A DNA stretch of 64,000 nucleotides, from contig NZ_CABJDN010000005.1 of NCBI RefSeq assembly GCF_902364365.1, positions 1 to 64,000 of the forward strand. Direction: 5' to 3'. Made by a program: the position numbers and the translations under genes. The DNA comes from Bacteroides intestinalis (GTDB taxonomy: Bacteria; Bacteroidota; Bacteroidia; Bacteroidales; Bacteroidaceae). Numbering within the stretch: the stretch's first letter is position 1; the number at the start of each line of letters is the position of its first letter. Shown piece after piece: positions 51,771 to 61,145 of this stretch. A model generated the notes under the pieces. The model saw nothing but the letters and a program-made list of their open reading frames with translations. It ran no database searches and had not been told where the DNA came from.

Positions 51771-52487
51771 ATGAAAACATCAGTTTGCCTTGCATCTTAT
51801 AATGGACAACAATTTATAGAGCAACAAATAAAATCGATCCTTGCTCAGCTTTCTGAAAATGATGAGTTGATAGTCTCGGACGATTGCTCTACAGATAGAA
51901 CGTTGGAAATAATTAGATCATTTAATGACTCAAGAATTAAAATATTGTCAGGCATTAGATATGCATCTCCTATCAGAAACTTTGAAAATGCACTGAAGCA
52001 TGCAACGGGTGATATTATTTTTCTATCAGATCAAGATGATGTTTGGTTACCTAACAAAGTTAAAGTAATGACTTCTTATTTTAAGGAATATGATGTGGTA
52101 GTTAGCAATTGTTCTATTGTGGATCAAGAGCTCAATGTGATTAAAGAAAAATTCTTTTTCTCTGGAAGTGATAGGAAGGGATTTATTAATAATCTCTATG
52201 ATAATCATTATTTAGGATGTTGCATGGCTTTTAAGAAAGAAGTATTAGATACGGTTCTGCCATTTCCTAAAAAGATTGCGATGCATGACATTTGGATTGG
52301 CCTATGCGCAGAGGTTTTTTATAGGTCGATTGCTGTAGATGATGTTTTATTGTTGTATAGAAGACATGGAGGAAATGCTTCGCCTACTTCTGAAAAAAGC
52401 AGTGCTTCTCTATGTGTAAAATTGTGGTATCGTTTGTATTTCTTGATACAAATAGGACGTCGTGCTTTATTATGGAGAAAAAAGTAA
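51771..52487 (+). CDS. Family 2 glycosyltransferase
   Basis: A 238-residue enzyme: SVCLASYNGQQFIEQQIKSI, ELIVSDDCSTDRTLEII with the nucleotide-binding Asp pair, and IIFLSDQDDVWLPNKVKVM with the DxDD variant of the metal site. This is the rhamnosyltransferase-like branch of GT2, but the donor sugar cannot be deduced. The start abuts the polymerase stop; the last 16 bases overlap the next gene. Confidence 0.87.
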   Translation: MKTSVCLASYNGQQFIEQQIKSILAQLSENDELIVSDDCSTDRTLEIIRSFNDSRIKILSGIRYASPIRNFENALKHATGDIIFLSDQDDVWLPNKVKVMTSYFKEYDVVVSNCSIVDQELNVIKEKFFFSGSDRKGFINNLYDNHYLGCCMAFKKEVLDTVLPFPKKIAMHDIWIGLCAEVFYRSIAVDDVLLLYRRHGGNASPTSEKSSASLCVKLWYRLYFLIQIGRRALLWRKK

Positions 52488-53623
52488 AACAAAAAAGTGC
52501 TCAGGATAGAGTGATTCTGATAAACCAGTCAACTGGATATTTAATGGTTGATATAGTGAATGCTTATGCCCGGAAATATCCTGATGTTATTTTGTTAGCA
52601 GGCAGTTGTAATATATTGGCAAGAGAGTTGGACAAGTCTGTTAAAGTACATAAGATAGCTACCTATATTCGTACTTCATTCTTTATGCGTACGTTAACAT
52701 GGTTAATAGCCACTCTACAAATTTTTTTCTTGTTGCTTTGGAAATATAGGCACTATAAAATTGTTTATGTAACTAATCCACCTATGTCTTATTTTCCATC
52801 ATTGATTCTTAAGCGTAAGTATTCTGTTGTCGTTTATGATGTATACCCAGATGCATTGAATAATATTGGAATACACGAAAGCTCTTTGATATACAAGGCT
52901 TGGGCAAAAATTAATAAGCGGATATATAGAAATGCCGATAGGGTATATACACTAAGTGAAGGTATGGCTACTTTGTTGTTAGCGTATTGTGGTAGAGATA
53001 AGATATTAGTAATACCCAATTGGATGGGAATGGACTCTTTGCCTCGGATTGAAAAAATGGAAAATCCTTTTATCTTAAAACATGACCTACTACATAAATT
53101 TGTTGTAATGTATTCTGGAAATATAGGATTTACACATAATGTAGCATCTATTATTGAAATAGCAGAAACCTTTAGAGAAGATGATGATATTGTTTTTCTC
53201 ATCATTGGGGAAGGATTGAAAAAGGCTGAACTAATGTTGTGGGTTAAAGAGAAAGGACTGGAGAATTGCAGTTTCTTGTCATGGCAACCTTCAGAGGAAT
53301 TGAAATACTCTTTGAGTGCGGCTGATGTATCGATTATAACTTTGACTGATGAAACAGCTTTGGCAAGTGTACCGAGCAAAACCTATAATTTACTTGCGGT
53401 AGGCAGTCCTTTGTTATGTATAGCACCCGAAGAATCAGAATTGGCCCGATTGGTAGAGGAACATGGTTGCGGGAAATGTTTTACAAAAGAGAAAGTCATT
53501 GAAATGTCGCATTTTGTGAGAGAACTAAAGGCTAATCATAATCTTTGGAAAAGCTATTCTGATAGTTCACTGAAAGCTTCGTTAAGTTATACCTATAGAA
53601 ATGCGAAACAGTATGTATCGTAG
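52472..53623 (+). CDS. WbuB-like family 4 glycosyltransferase
   Basis: A 383-residue GT-B enzyme from ATG 52472 (MEKKVKQKSAQDRVILINQS); an earlier in-frame start would overlap the preceding gene by 76 bases. The N-terminal domain has a hydrophobic segment (LIATLQIFFLLLWKY); the C-terminal donor domain shows VVMYSGNIGFTHNVASIIEI, IGEGLKKAEL, FLSWQPSEELKYSLSAADVS and the nucleotide-binding APEESELARLVEEHGCG. It resembles WbuB-type fucosaminyltransferases; the donor is uncertain. It overlaps the sugar transferase gene by 23 bases. Confidence 0.82.
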   Translation: MEKKVKQKSAQDRVILINQSTGYLMVDIVNAYARKYPDVILLAGSCNILARELDKSVKVHKIATYIRTSFFMRTLTWLIATLQIFFLLLWKYRHYKIVYVTNPPMSYFPSLILKRKYSVVVYDVYPDALNNIGIHESSLIYKAWAKINKRIYRNADRVYTLSEGMATLLLAYCGRDKILVIPNWMGMDSLPRIEKMENPFILKHDLLHKFVVMYSGNIGFTHNVASIIEIAETFREDDDIVFLIIGEGLKKAELMLWVKEKGLENCSFLSWQPSEELKYSLSAADVSIITLTDETALASVPSKTYNLLAVGSPLLCIAPEESELARLVEEHGCGKCFTKEKVIEMSHFVRELKANHNLWKSYSDSSLKASLSYTYRNAKQYVS

Positions 53624-54221
53624 CCTTATTAAGCGTTTGATGGACGTAGTAGTCGTTTCTGTTGCTTTGCTCGTTATTTGGCCACTATTGTTGCTTATTA
53701 CTCTTTGGCTTCACTTTGCCAACAAAGGTGCAGGAGCTTTTTTCTTTCAGGCACGTCCGGGTAAAAATGGAAAAATATTCAAAGTAATCAAGTTTAAAAC
53801 AATGACAGACGAACGAGATACAAAAGGGAATCTTTTGCCGGATGAGAAAAGACTAACTAAGGTTGGTCAGTTTATTCGTTCCACCTCTATTGATGAATTA
53901 CCTCAATTAGTCAATGTTTTGAAAGGGGATATGGCTTTGATTGGTCCCCGCCCATTGTTACCCCAATATTTGGCTTTATATAGTAAGGAACAAATGCGTA
54001 GGCATGAAGTTCGTCCGGGAATAACGGGATGGGCACAAGTGAATGGGCGAAATGCAATATCATGGACGAGGAAGTTTGAATTGGATGTGTGGTATGTAGA
54101 TCATTGTTCTTTCTTACTTGATTTGAGAATCCTTGTCTTGACGATGAAAAAAGTTTTTATTAGAGAAGGGATTAATTCGAGTTCTTCAATTACAATGGAT
54201 GTCTTTATAGGGAATAATTAG
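53601..54221 (+). CDS. Initiating undecaprenyl-phosphate sugar phosphotransferase
   Basis: A 206-residue PglC/WcaJ-type enzyme: one N-terminal hydrophobic re-entrant helix (MDVVVVSVALLVIWPLLLLI), then the catalytic core QARPGKNGKIFKVIKFKTM, STSIDELPQLVNVLKGDMAL, IGPRPLLPQY and RPGITGWAQVNGRN. It transfers the first sugar-1-phosphate to the lipid carrier. With the PglD-like gene 4 bases downstream, the first sugar may be bacillosamine-like or another N-acetylated amino sugar. Start may be ATG 53601 or ATG 53613. Confidence 0.9.
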   Translation: MRNSMYRSLIKRLMDVVVVSVALLVIWPLLLLITLWLHFANKGAGAFFFQARPGKNGKIFKVIKFKTMTDERDTKGNLLPDEKRLTKVGQFIRSTSIDELPQLVNVLKGDMALIGPRPLLPQYLALYSKEQMRRHEVRPGITGWAQVNGRNAISWTRKFELDVWYVDHCSFLLDLRILVLTMKKVFIREGINSSSSITMDVFIGNN

Positions 54222-54225
54222 TAAA

Positions 54226-54876
54226 ATGAGAAAAATGAAAAATATTGCAATTTATGGTGCTGGTGGTCTTGGTCGTGAAGTCGCTTGTTTGTTAAATACA
54301 ATAAATGGCGATAATCCTATATGGAATTTTATAGGGTTTATTGATGATGTGAAAGAGGTTGGTGCCACTAATGAATACGGAACGGTATTAGGAGGCATTG
54401 ATTTCTTGAATAGTTACCCTTCGGCCCTTTCTGTTATTATAGCTATCGGGAATCCTCGTGGCGTTGCTGGAATTGTAAAAAAAATACGTAATGCAAATAT
54501 AGAGTTTCCTAATATTATAGCGCCAGATGTTCGCCTTGTTGATAAAGAAAATATGAAAATAGGTATAGGAAATATTCTTTCTTGGAATTGCACTATAAGT
54601 TGTCATGTAAACATTGGGAATTTTAATGTTTTTAATGGCTGGGTAACGGTGGGGCACGATGCTGTTATTGATGACTTTAACTCTTTTATGACTGGAGTTA
54701 GGATAGCAGGAGACACCCATATTGGTAATGAAAATTATTTTGGAGTGTCTTCTGTTTTACTTCAAAAAAAGAAAGTTGGAAATAATACGATAATAGGTGC
54801 TGGAAGTATTGTTATTCGTGCAACAAAAGATAACAAAACTTATATGGGGGTTCCTGCAACTGTTGTAGAGTATTGA
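54226..54876 (+). CDS. PglD-like sugar N-acetyltransferase
   Basis: A 216-residue protein. The N-terminal Rossmann-like part has NIAIYGAGGLGREVACLL and ALSVIIAIGNPRGVAGIVKK; the C-terminal left-handed beta helix has hexapeptide repeats with the catalytic His in GWVTVGHDAVIDDFNSFMTG and a final KTYMGVPATVVEY. This is the NeuD/PglD arrangement for acetylating an amino group on a nucleotide sugar, consistent with the aminotransferase gene upstream. The start may be ATG 54226 or 54235. Confidence 0.88.
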   Translation: MRKMKNIAIYGAGGLGREVACLLNTINGDNPIWNFIGFIDDVKEVGATNEYGTVLGGIDFLNSYPSALSVIIAIGNPRGVAGIVKKIRNANIEFPNIIAPDVRLVDKENMKIGIGNILSWNCTISCHVNIGNFNVFNGWVTVGHDAVIDDFNSFMTGVRIAGDTHIGNENYFGVSSVLLQKKKVGNNTIIGAGSIVIRATKDNKTYMGVPATVVEY

Positions 54877-54913
54877 TGATGTGATTGTCTAATTTTTATT
54901 TAAATAATAAGTT

Positions 54914-55144
54914 ATGGAATTAAAAGATTTTATTGAAAAGTTTGCAGAACAGTTTGACGATACTGATGTTGCTGAATTTGCACCTAATACAAAGTTTCGC
55001 TGTTTGGAAGAGTGGTCTTCCTTATCTTCACTTTCCATTATAGCAATGATAGATGAGGAATATGATGTCATGATAAATGGAAATGATATTCGAGAAAGTG
55101 AAACAATAGAAGATTTGTATACTAAAGTAAAATCAAGGATATAA
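54914..55144 (+). CDS. Acyl carrier protein 1
   Basis: A 76-residue acidic four-helix carrier. The phosphopantetheine Ser is expected at residue 36 in CLEEWSSLSSLSIIAMIDEE; the usual Asp before it is replaced by Ser (WSSL instead of WDSL). The C-terminal helix TIEDLYTKVKSRI is typical. It lies 1 base before the ketosynthase gene, its likely partner. It is not the housekeeping ACP, judging by its context and sequence. Confidence 0.82.
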   Translation: MELKDFIEKFAEQFDDTDVAEFAPNTKFRCLEEWSSLSSLSIIAMIDEEYDVMINGNDIRESETIEDLYTKVKSRI

Positions 55145-55145
55145 G

Positions 55146-56201
55146 ATGGCTTTTTTATCTATTCCTAATGTTGCTATAAGAGGAATTGCAGCTTGTGTGC
55201 CTAAAAATATTGAGGAGAATCTCAATCTTCCGGTATTTAAAGAAGGTGAAGCTGTCCGTGTGATAAACCAGACTGGGATTGAAAGAAAACGAACAGTTGA
55301 GAATGGAACAACTATATCAGATCTTTGTAAAGAAGCCTTTAATTGTTTGATTGACAAACTTAATTGGGAGAGAGAAAGTATAGATGTCTTGGTTTTAGTT
55401 TCTTCTTCAGCTGATTATATTACACCTCCCACAGCTAATGTATTACAAGGATTATTGGATCTTTCTGAAGAATGTATTGCTTTTGATATTCGTCAAGGAT
55501 GCCCTGGATGGGTTGTGGGATTGAGTACTGTATCTTCTATGATTTCATTAGGAAATTTGAAGCGTGCTGTAATTCTGTGTGGAGATGTTTCTACACTTCT
55601 TAATTCTCCTATAGATAAAGAAACACGCCCTCTCTTTGGTGATGCAGGAACAGCTACTGCGATTGAATATGCAGTGGATGCGCCTGTACTACAATTTCAA
55701 CAGGGAACAAGAGGAAAAGACTTTCAGGCAATCATGACGCCTTATGGAGGATTACGCAATCCAGTAACAGAAGAGGCTTTGAAATTTGTAGAATATGGTT
55801 CTAACCAAATACGACGTGGTATTGACTGTAGAATGGATGGCATGAATGTATTCAGCTTTGGATTGTCTGTTGCTCCTAAAAGCGTACAATCGTTGTGCGA
55901 ATATTATGATATAGATAGGGAGAGTATAGATTATTATTTTTTTCATCAAGCGAATCAATATATGAATGAAAAGATCCGCAAAAAATTGAAGATTGATCTT
56001 TCAAAAGTACCTTATAGTTTGAAAAACTTTGGTAATACGTCTGGTGCTTCTATTCCTCTTACTATAGTGACACAATGTCAGGAAGCTTTTAGTACGCGTA
56101 AGCTAAATAATATAGCTTGTGCCTTTGGCGTAGGTTTAGCTTGGGGGAGCGTACATTTTGAAACGAACTGTATTATTTGTCCAGAATTAATAGAGCATTA
56201 A
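55146..56201 (+). CDS. Ketoacyl-ACP synthase III-like enzyme
   Basis: A 351-residue thiolase-fold enzyme with a complete FabH triad: Cys119 in FDIRQGCPGWVVGLSTVSS, His267 in YYFFHQANQYMNEKIRKK, and Asn297 in LKNFGNTSGASIPL. FGDAGTATAIEY is the conserved glycine-rich loop. It condenses an acyl thioester with a carrier-bound malonyl-type unit, or transfers an acyl group to a hydroxyl or amine as some KASIII relatives do. Close spacing between ACP1 and the SDR gene argues for a dedicated short pathway rather than bulk lipid synthesis. Confidence 0.88.
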   Translation: MAFLSIPNVAIRGIAACVPKNIEENLNLPVFKEGEAVRVINQTGIERKRTVENGTTISDLCKEAFNCLIDKLNWERESIDVLVLVSSSADYITPPTANVLQGLLDLSEECIAFDIRQGCPGWVVGLSTVSSMISLGNLKRAVILCGDVSTLLNSPIDKETRPLFGDAGTATAIEYAVDAPVLQFQQGTRGKDFQAIMTPYGGLRNPVTEEALKFVEYGSNQIRRGIDCRMDGMNVFSFGLSVAPKSVQSLCEYYDIDRESIDYYFFHQANQYMNEKIRKKLKIDLSKVPYSLKNFGNTSGASIPLTIVTQCQEAFSTRKLNNIACAFGVGLAWGSVHFETNCIICPELIEH

Positions 56202-56204
56202 TAG

Positions 56205-56951
56205 ATGTATAATCCCTTTTCATTAGAGAATAAGACGATACTGATAACTGGAGCTTCTTCAGGTATTGGTCGCGCAACTGCTATAGAGTGTTCTAAACTT
56301 GGTGCGAAAGTGATAATTACAGCTCGTAATAGAGAACGTTTACAGAAGACTTTTGACTCTCTTGAGGGTAATGGTCATGAAATGTATTTCTGTGACTTAT
56401 CTGATTCTGATGCAATTGGTGATATGGTTTCTCGCATATCTGAAATACAAGGCCTAATTAATAATGCTGGTTTTACAAAGTTACTCCCTTTGCAATTTGT
56501 AAAGGAGGATACTCTAAAATCAATCATGCAAGTTAATACGATAGCCCCGATTATGCTTTTACAAAAACTATTGAAGCAAAAGAAATTAAGGACTCATTCT
56601 TCTGTTGTATTTACTAGTTCTTTAGCAGGTTTGGGAACCGTTTCTGTGGGCAATTCGATGTATGCTGCTACGAAAGGTGCTATTAGTGCATTTGTAAAGA
56701 ATGCTGCGTTGGATTTGTCTGTTAAAAAAATTCGGGTTAATGCTGTTTGCCCGGCTATGATTAGTACGGAAATACTTAATTCTGAGATTGTAACAAAAGA
56801 ACAGTTGGAAGAAGATATAAAAAACTATCCTCTTGGGCGTTATGGGGATCCTTGTGATGTTGCATTTGCTATAATTTACCTGTTATCCGATGCGTCTAGC
56901 TGGATAACTGGTACGAATTTAATTATTGATGGAGGTTTGACATTAAAATAA
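56205..56951 (+). CDS. Short-chain dehydrogenase/reductase 1
   Basis: A 248-residue classical SDR: cofactor loop ILITGASSGIGRATAIECS, INNAG at 86-90, catalytic Ser138 or Ser139 in VVFTSSLAGLG, Tyr153 and Lys157 in SMYAATKGAIS, and IDGGLTLK at the C-terminus. The Arg residues after strand 2 (TARNRERL) suggest NADPH. It probably reduces the keto group left by the ketosynthase. It is 3 bases after the ketosynthase gene and 1 base before the ACP2 gene. Confidence 0.87.
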   Translation: MYNPFSLENKTILITGASSGIGRATAIECSKLGAKVIITARNRERLQKTFDSLEGNGHEMYFCDLSDSDAIGDMVSRISEIQGLINNAGFTKLLPLQFVKEDTLKSIMQVNTIAPIMLLQKLLKQKKLRTHSSVVFTSSLAGLGTVSVGNSMYAATKGAISAFVKNAALDLSVKKIRVNAVCPAMISTEILNSEIVTKEQLEEDIKNYPLGRYGDPCDVAFAIIYLLSDASSWITGTNLIIDGGLTLK

Positions 56952-56952
56952 A

Positions 56953-57198
56953 ATGAATATGGATAATTTGAAAAAGTACAATGAGGTGTTTTGTGAGTCG
57001 TTAGAAATTAGTGAAGACCAATTGACTGGTTTAGCTTATCAGGGAACGGAGCTTTGGGATTCAGTTGGTCATATGTCATTAGTGGCTAATATTGAAGAAG
57101 CATTTGATATTATGATGGAGACAGATGATATAATTGATTTCTCCTCTTATGAGAAAGGGAAAAATATATTAGAGACAAAATATAATGTGCAATTCTAA
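56953..57198 (+). CDS. Acyl carrier protein 2
   Basis: An 81-residue acidic carrier with a canonical site, Ser37 in GTELWDSVGHMSLVANIEEA, followed by FDIMMETDDIIDF. It may start at ATG 56953 or 56959. Its last 14 bases overlap the second SDR gene. Having two carriers of different sequence in one locus suggests two separately loaded substrates. Confidence 0.85.
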   Translation: MNMDNLKKYNEVFCESLEISEDQLTGLAYQGTELWDSVGHMSLVANIEEAFDIMMETDDIIDFSSYEKGKNILETKYNVQF

Positions 57199-57937
57199 TT
57201 CTTTAGAAAGAAAAACAGCCTTAATCACAGGTTGTAATCGAGGAATTGGAAAGGAGATATTATCTCTTTTCGTAAGTGAGGGAGCATCAATTATTGCTTG
57301 TGTAAGAAAGGAAACTCCCGATTTTATCTCTTTCATTTCAGAACTGTCTCTGAAGTATGCTGTTAGTATTGAATTGTTGGTTTTTGATATTTCGAATGAA
57401 GAAGAAATAAAGGCTGCAATGAAAAGTTTGGTACAGAAAAAAGTTAAGATTGATATTCTGGTGAATAATGCCGGGATTGCGACTGGTGCTTTTTTGCAGA
57501 TGACCTCTATGAAACAATTAAGAGAGGTGTTTCAAATTAATTTTTTCTCTCATGTTTTAATAACTCAACTGGTTTCTCGGATAATGTTGAAGGAGAAGAA
57601 GGGGTGTATCATTAATATGGGATCTATTGCTGGCTTAGAGAATTTTGCTGGTTATACGGCTTATGGTTCCAGTAAAGCAGCTCTGATGTGTTTTACGAAA
57701 ACAATAGCGCGTGAACTTGCTCCTTATAATATTCGAGTTAACTCAATTGCTCCTGGATTAACAGATACTGGTATGGCAGGTCAAATGGAAGACAAGGCTT
57801 GGAAAGAAATGGTTGGTCGGTCGGATTTGAATCGTTTGGGCGATCCTAAAGAAATCGCAGAATTAGCATTGTTTCTTGCATCAGATAAATCATCTTTTAT
57901 AACAGGGCAAATAATTAGAGCAGATGGTGGTATGTAA
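57185..57937 (+). CDS. Short-chain dehydrogenase/reductase 2 (FabG-like)
   Basis: A 250-residue SDR: ALITGCNRGIGKEILSL, VNNAGIATGAFL, Ser147 in INMGSIAGL, Tyr160 and Lys164 in YTAYGSSKAALMCF, and FITGQIIRADGGM at the end. It is closer in style to FabG than the first SDR. It overlaps ACP2, so the two are translationally coupled and may work on the same carrier-bound intermediate. Confidence 0.87.
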   Translation: MCNSNSLERKTALITGCNRGIGKEILSLFVSEGASIIACVRKETPDFISFISELSLKYAVSIELLVFDISNEEEIKAAMKSLVQKKVKIDILVNNAGIATGAFLQMTSMKQLREVFQINFFSHVLITQLVSRIMLKEKKGCIINMGSIAGLENFAGYTAYGSSKAALMCFTKTIARELAPYNIRVNSIAPGLTDTGMAGQMEDKAWKEMVGRSDLNRLGDPKEIAELALFLASDKSSFITGQIIRADGGM

Positions 57938-57948
57938 TACTCTTTTTT

Positions 57949-58764
57949 ATGACGAATATTGAACAGTTAGATAAATTAGCACTTCAGCTCCGTAGACGAG
58001 CATTAGAGGTTGCTTTGCGATCGGGAAAGAATGGGGCTCATTTAGGAGGTGGGCTTTCTCTTATTGAAGTTTTCGCAACATTGTATGGTAAGGTGCTAAA
58101 ATATAACGTAGCTCAACCACTAAATGAAGAACGAGACCGATTGATTGTCAGTAAAGGACATTGTGTTTTGGCGTATTATACGGCATTGGAATTTGCTGGC
58201 TATCTAACCAAAGAAGATATTGATTCTTTCGAATCAAACGGCTCTCATTTTCATGGGCATGCAACAAGGAATCTTCAGTATGGAATTGAATTTTCAGGAG
58301 GAAGTTTAAGTATGGGGCTGTCTTTTGCTGTGGGAGTGGCTATCGCTGCCAAAAAGAAAGCGACTAATAATCGGGTATATGCGATTGTGGGTGATGGCGA
58401 GTGTGATGAGGGGTTAGTTTGGGAAGCGGCTATGTCTGCTTCAAATTATAGGTTGGATAATCTGACTGTAATAGTCGATTGTAATGGTCTGCAGTATGAT
58501 GGTTTAACGACAGATGTGATGAATCATTTATCATTGGTGGAAAAGTTTCGGGCCTTTGGCTTTTTCACAATAGAAGTTGATGGACATGATTGTAATGCCT
58601 TATGTGAGGCTTTTCAAAAGAGAAATAAAAATACTCCTATTGCTATAGTAGCTCATACAGTAAAAGGGAAAGGTGTGTCATTTATGGAAAATAAAAAAGA
58701 ATGGCATCATTCAACTCTTTCACAGCAACAATATGAACAAGCATTATCTGAATTACCATTATGA
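57949..58764 (+). CDS. Transketolase, N-terminal (pyrophosphate-binding) subunit
   Basis: A 271-residue subunit binding the diphosphate of thiamine diphosphate: the motif starts at Gly148 (IVGDGECDEGLVWEAAMSAS) and ends at Asn179 (VIVDCNG); LIVSKGHCVLAYY, FHGHATRN and FSGGSLSMGLSFAVG are substrate and cofactor loops of transketolases. It forms one enzyme with the following subunit, whose gene overlaps by 4 bases. Split transketolases in secondary pathways move a two-carbon ketol unit between sugars or to other aldehydes. Confidence 0.9.
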   Translation: MTNIEQLDKLALQLRRRALEVALRSGKNGAHLGGGLSLIEVFATLYGKVLKYNVAQPLNEERDRLIVSKGHCVLAYYTALEFAGYLTKEDIDSFESNGSHFHGHATRNLQYGIEFSGGSLSMGLSFAVGVAIAAKKKATNNRVYAIVGDGECDEGLVWEAAMSASNYRLDNLTVIVDCNGLQYDGLTTDVMNHLSLVEKFRAFGFFTIEVDGHDCNALCEAFQKRNKNTPIAIVAHTVKGKGVSFMENKKEWHHSTLSQQQYEQALSELPL

Positions 58765-59732
58765 GTGTATTAAATTCTACAAAAGCAAAAATCTACTCTC
58801 GGTTGGGACAAAGAGGATCTATTTTTGGGATGGCTACATTAGATGCAGCTCAAAATGATTCTCAGTTGATGGTTCTAACTGCTGATTTGGCATCTTTATC
58901 TGGCTTGGATAGATATGCAAGTAAATATCCTGAACAATTTTTGAATATTGGTATTGCTGAACAAAATATGCTTGGAATAGCTGCTGGATTGAGTGCAGAA
59001 GGTTACCACCCAGTTGTGACAACCTATGCAACATTTATTTCATTGCGTAGCTGTGAGCAGATACGGCATTATTTGGGTTATATGGGGCTAAAGGTCATCG
59101 TGATTGGGTCGGGTGCCGGATTAATTCAAGCATATTCAGGTAATACGCATTATTCTGTAGAAGATTTAGCCGTGATGCGTGCTATACCTAACTTGACCGT
59201 ACTGTCGCCTGCTGATGCAGGTTCTGCAGTAAAAGCGTTTGATGCTTCTTTAAAGCACGATACTTCAGTTTATATACGCTTAACAGGGGGGCTCAATTGT
59301 CCGATAGTGTATAAAGAGGAGTTCGATTATGTGATAGGCTGTGCGAATACAGTTAGAGAGGGGGAGGATATTGTGATATTTGCCACTGGAGTAATGGTCT
59401 ATCAGGCTTTACTTGTGGCTGATATTTTACAAGAGCAAGAAGTTAGGGTGAAAGTAGTGGATATGCATTCAATAAAACCGATCGATATCAATGCTATTCG
59501 TGATAATCAATCTGCCAAATTATTTGTCTCAATAGAAGAACATAATGTCATTGGAGGACTGGGAGGAGCCATCGCTGAAGTGTTGTCGGAGTTTACTGCT
59601 TATCCTAAATTGTTAAGATTGGGTATACATGATGTTTTTAACATAGCAGGTGAGTATGAGAATTTGTTAGGACAAAATAGATTGCTTCCTCAGCAATTGG
59701 CTGAGGATATTATGGGTAAGTATAAAGGATGA
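58761..59732 (+). CDS. Transketolase, C-terminal (pyrimidine-binding) subunit
   Basis: A 323-residue subunit with the pyrimidine domain (LTADLASLSGLDRYASKYPE and the catalytic Glu67 in NIGIAEQNMLGIAAGLSAEG) and the C-terminal transketolase domain (KVVDMHSIKPIDINAI, EEHNVIGGLGGAIAEVL). It completes the enzyme begun by the preceding gene and overlaps the ligase gene by 4 bases. Confidence 0.9.
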   Translation: MSVLNSTKAKIYSRLGQRGSIFGMATLDAAQNDSQLMVLTADLASLSGLDRYASKYPEQFLNIGIAEQNMLGIAAGLSAEGYHPVVTTYATFISLRSCEQIRHYLGYMGLKVIVIGSGAGLIQAYSGNTHYSVEDLAVMRAIPNLTVLSPADAGSAVKAFDASLKHDTSVYIRLTGGLNCPIVYKEEFDYVIGCANTVREGEDIVIFATGVMVYQALLVADILQEQEVRVKVVDMHSIKPIDINAIRDNQSAKLFVSIEEHNVIGGLGGAIAEVLSEFTAYPKLLRLGIHDVFNIAGEYENLLGQNRLLPQQLAEDIMGKYKG

Positions 59733-61138
59733 AGAAGCAAATTTGGAATCATGCAATGTACCTAAATAGAAAAGCCATTGTTGCAGATGATGGGCGTACC
59801 TTAAGTTATAGTGAATTAGATGATTGTTCAAATAAACTTTCATGCCATTTGATAGCACGTAGACTTGTATTCTGTTTGTGTACAAATGGAATAGGTTCAT
59901 TACTGGGCTATTATAGCTTTCTCAAAACAGGTATTGTCCCGGTGATGCTGGATGCTTCAAAGGACATGGAGTTGATGAATAGGTTGCTGGCTATATATAA
60001 ACCTTCTTATATTTGGCTGCCTACTTCTGTTTACTCTCCGGAGTATGGCAAAATAGAATATTCGGTGTTTAATTATACTCTTACTTCTTATAGTAATGAT
60101 CCGATAGAACTTCATAGTGAACTCGCTGTTTTACTTACTACCTCCGGAAGTACAGGTAGCCCTAAGCTCGTTCGTTTGAGTTATGACAATATAAGGAGCA
60201 ATGCCGAATCAATAGCCGAGTATCTCAATATCACGGCCGACGAGAGACCTGTAACTTCGCTCCCGATGTATTATTCTTATGGACTGTCGGTTATCAATAG
60301 CCATTTGTTGAAAGGCGCGACTATTCTTCTAACGGATAAACCTGTTATCCAAAAAGAGTTTTGGACTTTTGTAAAGGAGCAGAGAGCAACTTCTATAGCA
60401 GGTGTTCCTTATACTTATGAAATGCTTAAGCGTCTTCGCATATTCCGTATGGATTTGCCAGAGTTGAAAACGATGACGCAGGCAGGAGGTAAACTGAATG
60501 CTGATCTGGCAAAAGAGTATATGGAACAAGCGGCTGCTTCGGGAAAGAAATTTATTGTGATGTACGGGCAAACGGAAGCGACTGCCCGCATGAGTTATCT
60601 ACCCTTTGACAGAGCACTCGAAAAATATAGTAGTATAGGCATTGCCATTCCAGGTGGATCGTTCTTGTTGATTGACGAAAGGGGAGATGAGATAGAGGAC
60701 GTAAATAAGGACGGGGAATTGGTTTATACCGGTGCTAATGTTTCATTAGGTTATGCCGAATGCCGGGAGGACTTGGCAAAAGGTGACGAAAATTCAGGTG
60801 TATTATATACAGGAGATATTGCCCGTAGAGATGAAGATGGATTTTATTATATAACGGGGCGTATGAAACGCTTCGTAAAAATATATGGCAATCGGGTGAA
60901 TCTGGATGCAACCGAACAGCTTGTTAAAGACATTACAACATCGTGTGCTTGTGTCGGCGTCGATGATAAGATTACTGTGTTTACAACGGAGCAGGGCAAA
61001 GAAGAAGAAATCAAATCTCTGCTGATGAAGAAGACTGGATTGAACGTTCGTGCTTTTGCGGTTCGGGTTATAGAAGAAATTCCTAAAAATCCTTCGGGTA
61101 AGGTGCAATATGCTGAACTCTCTAATTTACTAAATTAG
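59729..61138 (+). CDS. AMP-forming acyl ligase
   Basis: A 469-residue ANL-family enzyme that activates a carboxylic acid with ATP: P-loop LLTTSGSTGSPKLVRLSYDN, MYGQTEATARMSYLP, the hinge region LYTGDIARRDEDGFYYITGR, and the catalytic Lys in IPKNPSGKVQYAEL. The length is short for long-chain acyl-CoA synthetases and fits ligases that load a carrier protein. The likely acceptor is one of the two ACPs. Confidence 0.86.
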   Translation: MKKQIWNHAMYLNRKAIVADDGRTLSYSELDDCSNKLSCHLIARRLVFCLCTNGIGSLLGYYSFLKTGIVPVMLDASKDMELMNRLLAIYKPSYIWLPTSVYSPEYGKIEYSVFNYTLTSYSNDPIELHSELAVLLTTSGSTGSPKLVRLSYDNIRSNAESIAEYLNITADERPVTSLPMYYSYGLSVINSHLLKGATILLTDKPVIQKEFWTFVKEQRATSIAGVPYTYEMLKRLRIFRMDLPELKTMTQAGGKLNADLAKEYMEQAAASGKKFIVMYGQTEATARMSYLPFDRALEKYSSIGIAIPGGSFLLIDERGDEIEDVNKDGELVYTGANVSLGYAECREDLAKGDENSGVLYTGDIARRDEDGFYYITGRMKRFVKIYGNRVNLDATEQLVKDITTSCACVGVDDKITVFTTEQGKEEEIKSLLMKKTGLNVRAFAVRVIEEIPKNPSGKVQYAELSNLLN

Positions 61139-61145
61139 TCTTTAA

